Source: XYB2-FULL-45-11 sp964355525 (GTDB lineage: Bacteria; Patescibacteriota; Patescibacteriia; UBA9934; GWF2-40-263). Taken from it: a stretch of DNA of 27,716 bases. The first letter of the stretch is position 1, and each line of letters opens with the position of its first letter. The notes under the pieces are model-generated. The model was not told where the DNA came from. It made no database searches and saw nothing but the letters and a program-made list of their open reading frames with translations. The DNA is taken from contig CAYHDY010000011.1 of NCBI GenBank assembly GCA_964355525.1, positions 1 through 27,716 of the forward strand. Reading direction: 5' to 3'. Both the position numbers and the translations under genes were made by a program. Shown in pieces: positions 24,836-27,716 of the stretch.

Positions 24836-26179
24836 TTACTTCGCCAATGCATCCATGTCTTTTTGATACTGTGCGGCGGTGGCAACAACGTTATCACCGT
24901 AAAAACGAAAACGAACGTTTGTGGATCCGGAGAAATAGCGCATGGCGGCGGCCCATTCTCCGCTTTCAGATTTTGCGCCACCGGCAGCGAGTTTGATTGC
25001 GGATGCGAGGAATGCGTCTTTGATATCCCAAGGGTTTGCACTTTTCCCCGTGATGGCTGTGACCTTATCTTTGTATCCCATCCATGTCGACGGAATAAAC
25101 TGTGCCGGCCCCATCGCCCCTCCCCAACCGATTTGATTTCCTTTTTTATCATGCATCGGACATGAGACCGCCGTTGTATCTGGATCCAATCCCAGTTCTT
25201 TTGTAATTTGTAAAAACGGTTCTTGATCACGCGTAGGCTTCATAATAACTTTCCACCCTTTGCTTGCAGGATCTCCTGGTCGATTGCAGGTTCCAACGTT
25301 TCTTCCGAGATTGGATTCTTGCGTGAGAATGGCGAGGACAAATGAAGCACGCACTCCTGTCTGACCGGAAACCCACTTTGCGATATCAACTGCTTGTCCG
25401 AAGGTGATTTGTTTCCCAACATCGAGCAATTGATATAATCGTGTCCGAATTTTTGCCGCTTGTTTTTGCGTATCACTTAACGCAACTTGATAATTCTTTT
25501 CTTTTCCTTTTGTCTCTTTCAATAACGTATTTTGTTCTCCGACCGAACCGGACAATTGTTGTTGCTGAAGTTGTTGCACGGATAAAAGCTGTTCGATGAT
25601 TTCTTGTTGATCATTCAACGCTTGCTTATCTTTCGTCAATTCTTCGTTCGCTTGATGTGTTTGCGAAAGCAAAGCATTCAATCCAATGGAAATCAGTTTC
25701 ATGTTTTGCAATTCCGCCAAAAAATCAAACAACGTGTGTTTAGACAACAAAAGAAAAAACAACGAATGATGATCATTCTGAAACATCCACTGCAAGTCAT
25801 CGGCAACTTGCGATTGCAGCGTCACAATACGCGCAGTGTTGCGATCAATCAGCGCCTGTGTGTTCGAGATTTGACGCGTCATGTCTGAAATCTGAAGCGA
25901 TGTCGATTTCATGCGCAATGAAAGCGTCGCCTGTTGTTTTTTCAATTGAGTGATTTTATTCGCAAGCGTATTCTTCTGTCCTTTGATGTTCACTAAATCT
26001 TTCTCATATTGCGCAATCTGATTTTCAATATCCTGCAACTGTTGTTGTAATTGTGCTTTTTCATCCTGAACTTGTTGCATCGTCAGAGGAGCTGTATTTG
26101 CAAATACAAATGCGCTTGTCGAAAAAAAACAAGCGATAACCACAAAAAAACAAGCGATAATTTTCGATGCGTGACGCAT
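24836..26179 (-). CDS. Secreted coiled-coil lytic transglycosylase (MltB-like SLT fold)
   Basis: A 447-residue protein predicted to cleave the glycan strands of peptidoglycan outside the membrane. The signal peptide (RHASK, hydrophobic core) is probably cut after Ala27 (AFVFA/NT). Residues about 30-245 form long coiled coils rich in Gln/Leu, like those of EnvC/PcsB-type septal hydrolases. The catalytic domain at about 255-447 shows LAILTQESNLG with putative acid Glu288 and GGAMGPAQFIPSTW (353-366), a signature of MltB-type lytic transglycosylases, plus the late ALSS-like helix DAFLASAIKLAAGG. The coiled-coil/transglycosylase fusion suggests regulation by a membrane partner such as FtsEX, as in EnvC; that is inference and no ftsX is present here. 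TATAAT at 26186-26191 lies only 6 nt before the ATG, so the mRNA may be leaderless. Confidence 0.92.
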   Translation of the reverse strand: MRHASKIIACFFVVIACFFSTSAFVFANTAPLTMQQVQDEKAQLQQQLQDIENQIAQYEKDLVNIKGQKNTLANKITQLKKQQATLSLRMKSTSLQISDMTRQISNTQALIDRNTARIVTLQSQVADDLQWMFQNDHHSLFFLLLSKHTLFDFLAELQNMKLISIGLNALLSQTHQANEELTKDKQALNDQQEIIEQLLSVQQLQQQQLSGSVGEQNTLLKETKGKEKNYQVALSDTQKQAAKIRTRLYQLLDVGKQITFGQAVDIAKWVSGQTGVRASFVLAILTQESNLGRNVGTCNRPGDPASKGWKVIMKPTRDQEPFLQITKELGLDPDTTAVSCPMHDKKGNQIGWGGAMGPAQFIPSTWMGYKDKVTAITGKSANPWDIKDAFLASAIKLAAGGAKSESGEWAAAMRYFSGSTNVRFRFYGDNVVATAAQYQKDMDALAK

Positions 26180-26185
26180 GCCTTG

Positions 26186-26191
26186 ATTATA
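26186..26191 (-). promoter_or_regulatory. -10 box of the lytic transglycosylase gene
   Basis: Consensus TATAAT on the minus strand, 6 nt from the ATG, so transcription would start at or next to the start codon. The -35 region is only T-rich. Confidence 0.55.
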
Positions 26192-26209
26192 CCACGTGAC
26201 CCATTGACA

Positions 26210-26239
26210 AAAACACCCGCCCGAGAGCGAGTGTTTATT
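26210..26239 (-). terminator. Toxin gene terminator, copy 1 of a 30-bp stop-plus-hairpin repeat
   Basis: On the minus strand the toxin's TAA runs straight into ACACTCGC, a short loop, then GCGGGTGTTTTT. It matches the hairpin at 26808-26837 at 28 of 30 positions; the two differences are an AG/GA swap in the loop. Confidence 0.85.
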
Positions 26240-26504
26240 CGTAAATGTCTTTTCGATGTTGAACGCGTAGAATCAACAGAATTGTAATCGTTCCGTCAGA
26301 TTCTTTTCGAAAAATAGCGCGATAATCTCCAATGCGGAATCGAAACAGCCCCTTATAATTTCCTTGCAACGGTTTCGCGAACGCAAACGGATTGACTGTC
26401 GAACAATATTCTTTTACTTTTAATGTAATACGATCGATAGTCGATTTTTCTAACGATTCCAAATCATCAAGTGCATTTATCGACCAACGTTCTTGAAATG
26501 ACAT
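26235..26504 (-). CDS. RelE/ParE-family toxin
   Basis: An 89-residue protein. The core FAFAKPLQGNYKGLFRFRIG followed by DYRAIFRK and the C-terminal ILRVQHRKDIYE match the RelE/ParE superfamily; RelE members cut mRNA on the ribosome and ParE members poison gyrase. The basic RFRIGDYR and HRKDIY residues favour a RelE-type nuclease, but not decisively. The frame extends upstream to 26573 inside the antitoxin gene, but the family-like start is the ATG at 26504, separated from the antitoxin TAA by one base, so the pair is translationally coupled. The TAA stop is part of the repeat/terminator. Confidence 0.92.
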   Translation of the reverse strand: MSFQERWSINALDDLESLEKSTIDRITLKVKEYCSTVNPFAFAKPLQGNYKGLFRFRIGDYRAIFRKESDGTITILLILRVQHRKDIYE

Positions 26505-26505
26505 A

Positions 26506-26772
26506 TTACAAACCCAATCGTTTGCGAACCTGTTCTGTTGTATAAACACGACCGCCAGCATCTGTATCTGCAATCGCTTTTTTCAAACCCTCCAAGAATT
26601 CTTTTTTATAAATCTGTTTTTTAGGCTGAATGATTTTTTCACGAATGGGACGCAATTCAAAACATAACCCGTCTTTACTCCGAAGAACAAGTCGTTCTTT
26701 TGTAGTGCGTCGGCGGGCAAATGTTTTGAAATTTTTTTGAAGTTCTGTGATTCCGATGTAACGTGTGGTCAT
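26506..26772 (-). CDS. Antitoxin of the RelE/ParE pair (Phd/YefM-like)
   Basis: An 88-residue protein. The N-terminus TRYIGITELQKNFKTFARRR resembles the Phd/YefM DNA-binding start (a small strand, then a helix with ELQ.NF). The middle KERLVLRSKDG also fits. The C-terminal half (KKEFLEGLKKAIADTDAGG) is charged and helical and would wrap the toxin. The order antitoxin then toxin, one base apart, is standard for type II modules. Autoregulation is likely; repeated TATGAT boxes lie within 25 nt upstream. The whole module is bracketed by the two 30-bp repeats. Confidence 0.85.
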   Translation of the reverse strand: MTTRYIGITELQKNFKTFARRRTTKERLVLRSKDGLCFELRPIREKIIQPKKQIYKKEFLEGLKKAIADTDAGGRVYTTEQVRKRLGL

Positions 26773-26807
26773 ATTGACTCGATCATATCATAAACGATCC
26801 GCAAACG

Positions 26808-26837
26808 AAAACACCCGCCCGAAGGCGAGTGTTTATT
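26808..26837 (-). terminator. rpmG terminator, copy 2 of the 30-bp stop-plus-hairpin repeat
   Basis: Minus strand: the rpmG TAA, then ACACTCGCC, a TTCG tetraloop, GGCGGGTGTTTT. The stem is complete with one T-G pair. It is nearly identical to copy 1 on the other side of the toxin-antitoxin genes. Confidence 0.92.
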
Positions 26838-26988
26838 TTGTTTCTTTATGCATTGTGTGCTTTTTGCACCACTTGCAGAATTTGTTGAGTTCAAGACGGT
26901 CTTTCAGAGTTTTCTTATTCTTGTGGCTCTGATACCCGACACGCTTGCACTCTTTGCATTCTAGTTTGATGAGATTTTCTTGGGACAT
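26833..26988 (-). CDS. rpmG: Ribosomal protein bL33
   Basis: The 51-residue protein MSQENLIKLECKECKRVGYQ plus SHKNKKTLKDRLELNKF and CKWCKKHTMHKETK is the large-subunit protein L33 by length and pattern. Both zinc CxxC pairs (CKEC, CKWC) are present, so this is the Zn-binding form. It begins at the ATG at 26988; the stop is at 26833. A good promoter sits in the 3' end of the upstream GIY-YIG gene, and its terminator includes the stop codon. In many bacteria rpmG sits near tRNA-Thr/Tyr/Gly and tRNA-Trp with tuf and secE-nusG; tRNA-Tyr upstream here fits a remnant of that order. Confidence 0.96.
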   Translation of the reverse strand: MSQENLIKLECKECKRVGYQSHKNKKTLKDRLELNKFCKWCKKHTMHKETK

Positions 26989-27001
26989 ATCGGTTGAATA
27001 T

Positions 27002-27283
27002 TTACGGGCGAAGTGTACGGGAATCAGGGATTTGTGTCAAGGATAATAGTCTTTTCCTTATAAACGCAATTCCGGAGCCTGTTTTAAGATACTGTTCGAA
27101 CATAAGGGCTTGTTCTTTTTGTTCAAATGCACAGTACCAAACGATTTTCCAAGGTTTGAACTTTGAAGTGTGATAAATATCACCAGCATTATGTTTTTCA
27201 ATTCGTTTCTTCAAATCTTGAGTTGAACCCCTGTATAATCGGATTGGAAAAAGTTCACTCTGAAGAATGTATACGTAATGCAT
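27002..27283 (-). CDS. GIY-YIG single-domain protein (UPF0213-like), downstream of tRNA-Tyr
   Basis: A 93-residue protein. MHYVYILQS and LYRGST are the GIY and YIG strands. The conserved Arg is in DLKKRIEKHNAG, and the likely catalytic Glu is in MFEQYLKTGSG. The frame is open further upstream to 27328, but that part is translated from the palindromic repeat, so the ATG at 27283 is chosen. It is distantly similar to the other GIY-YIG protein of this window (shared GST.DL.KR...HN.G and KPWK-like WK). It lies between tRNA-Tyr with its repeats and rpmG, and its last codons contain the rpmG promoter. Function is unknown. Confidence 0.9.
   Translation of the reverse strand: MHYVYILQSELFPIRLYRGSTQDLKKRIEKHNAGDIYHTSKFKPWKIVWYCAFEQKEQALMFEQYLKTGSGIAFIRKRLLSLTQIPDSRTLRP
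27012..27040 (-). promoter_or_regulatory. Promoter of rpmG
   Basis: Consensus TTGACA (27035-27040), 17-nt spacer, TACACT (27012-27017). The predicted start leaves a leader of about 17 nt. It lies inside the 3' end of the GIY-YIG gene. Confidence 0.85.
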
Positions 27284-27294
27284 GTTTGTTGATT

Positions 27295-27361
27295 GATGGC
27301 CTGCCATCCGTAGCTCTTGCCATGACAAGACAACTTCGCGTCCGTCCTACACCAAGGCTTG
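27295..27361. repeat. Palindromic intergenic repeat, unit 1
   Basis: Starts TGATGGCCTGCCATCCGTAG (GATGGC/GCCATC hairpin), then CTCTTGCCATGACAAGAC and TTCGCGTCCGTCCTAC. It is followed in tandem by a nearly identical unit. Confidence 0.9.
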
Positions 27362-27426
27362 TGATGGCCTGCCATCCGTAGCTCTGGGTGACAAGACAAC
27401 TTCGCGTCCGTCCTACGCCAAGGCTT
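27362..27426. repeat. Palindromic intergenic repeat, unit 2
   Basis: Same start and end as unit 1, with only a short changed stretch (CTGGGTGACAAG in place of CTTGCCATGACAAG). The tract 27427-27457 after it continues with GC-rich repeat debris (CCTCCGTCGCTACGG) and has no ORF. Confidence 0.9.
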
Positions 27427-27457
27427 CCTCCGTCGCTACGGCTATGGAGGACAAGTC

Positions 27458-27502
27458 GGAGGACATCCTACGCTCTGGATAAACATCAAGAGCGTAGGAT
27501 GG
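27458..27502. repeat. 45-bp hairpin element at the tRNA-Tyr 3' end, copy 1
   Basis: The arms CATCCTACGCTCT (27464-27476) and AGAGCGTAGGATG (27489-27501) form a perfect 13-bp stem with a 12-nt loop. On the minus strand the element begins with the tRNA-Tyr CCA. It is identical over 45 bp to 27662-27706. Confidence 0.93.
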
Positions 27503-27585
27503 TGGGCAGAGAAGGATTCGAACCTTCGAAGGCGTGAGCCAGGAGATTTACAGTCTCCCCTCGTTGACCGCTTGAGTATCTACCC
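27500..27585 (-). tRNA. tRNA-Tyr(GTA)
   Basis: 86 nt, class II with a long variable arm, CCA encoded. Acceptor GGGTAGA pairs with TCTGCCC (one T-G pair). The anticodon arm GGAGA-CTGTAAA-TCTCC reads GTA, tyrosine. The T arm AAGG-TTCGAAT-CCTT fits. Discriminator is A73. It is transcribed in the same direction as the partial tRNA upstream (about 118 nt apart) and as rpmG. Confidence 0.96.
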
Positions 27586-27593
27586 AATAATTT

Positions 27594-27653
27594 TGATGGC
27601 CTGCCATCCGAAGCTCTTGCCATAACAAGACGACCACACGCCCGTTCTTCGCT
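27594..27653. repeat. Palindromic intergenic repeat, unit 3, between the two tRNAs
   Basis: TGATGGCCTGCCATCCGAAG, then CTCTTGCCATAACAAGAC and a diverged tail (CGCCCGTTCTTCGCTAAAGC). Same family as units 1 and 2. Confidence 0.85.
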
Positions 27654-27661
27654 AAAGCTAT

Positions 27662-27706
27662 GGAGGACATCCTACGCTCTGGATAAACATCAAGAGCGTA
27701 GGATGG
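27662..27706. repeat. 45-bp hairpin element, copy 2, at the 3' end of a partial tRNA
   Basis: Identical to 27458-27502 (arms 27668-27680 and 27693-27705). On the minus strand it again begins at a tRNA CCA (27704-27706). Confidence 0.93.
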
Positions 27707-27716
27707 AGCCGAGGGC
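27704..27716 (-). tRNA. 3' end of a truncated tRNA (Thr or Gly likely)
   Basis: The last 13 bases read GCCCTCGGCTCCA on the minus strand: an acceptor 3' strand CCTCGGC, discriminator T and CCA. T73 suits tRNA-Gly or a tRNA-Thr. The body lies beyond the window, so the call rests on this tail, the position upstream of tRNA-Tyr and the abutting hairpin. Confidence 0.5.

Noticed and set aside
26505..26573. Upstream extension of the toxin
   Set aside because: It overlaps the antitoxin gene in another frame; the ATG one base after the antitoxin stop is the normal arrangement.
27284..27328. N-terminal extension of the second GIY-YIG protein
   Set aside because: It is translated from the palindromic repeat sequence; the family-like start is the ATG at 27283.
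1..27716. Prophage, transposase, integrase or conjugation genes
   Set aside because: None of the coding regions shows such domains; the mobile-like signals are limited to palindromic repeats, GIY-YIG genes and the TA module.

Overview
This window looks like a scaffold from a Patescibacteria (Candidate Phyla Radiation) genome. That is an inference from overall character: moderate GC, standard code (TGA is used as a stop), weak Shine-Dalgarno signals with some -10-like boxes directly in front of start codons, receiver-only response regulators, very large repetitive surface proteins and single-domain GIY-YIG genes. No marker gene fixes the lineage.

Layout. 1-2.6 kb: the 3' part of a RecQ helicase gene (+), carrying two in-frame palindromic insertions, converges with a KamA-family radical SAM gene (-). 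2.6-2.8 kb: intergenic hairpins. 2.8-20.5 kb: one apparent minus-strand operon of about 17.6 kb. In transcription order it encodes two stand-alone receiver proteins, a 275-aa membrane-anchored protein, a 4,667-aa repeat protein anchored at both ends, and a soluble three-PAS histidine kinase. The 100-N gap inside the kinase is almost certainly an assembly artefact, because the same 55 bp lies on both sides. 20.5-23.6 kb: a rhodanese, an unlisted 39-aa acidic ORF with its own terminator, and a secreted 822-aa surface protein with three chitobiase-C-terminal-like repeats. 23.7-24.8 kb: tRNA-Trp, a perfect palindrome starting in its CCA, a GIY-YIG protein and an SGNH hydrolase. 24.8-27.7 kb (all -): a coiled-coil lytic transglycosylase, a RelE/ParE-type toxin-antitoxin pair bracketed by two near-identical stop-plus-terminator repeats, ribosomal protein L33, a second GIY-YIG protein, palindromic repeats, tRNA-Tyr and the 3' end of another tRNA.

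How it fits together. The central operon couples a two-component phosphorelay to an extreme surface protein. The giant protein and its short upstream neighbour share the same N-terminal membrane block and C-terminal Ig-like/TM block, so the giant looks like the short form with about 4,000 residues of repeats added between the two ends. The second theme is tRNA-linked palindromes: all three tRNA 3' ends visible here run directly into a hairpin that includes part or all of the CCA, and both GIY-YIG genes lie just downstream of such a tRNA-palindrome unit. That arrangement is the best candidate in this window for an undescribed mobile or RNA-processing system.
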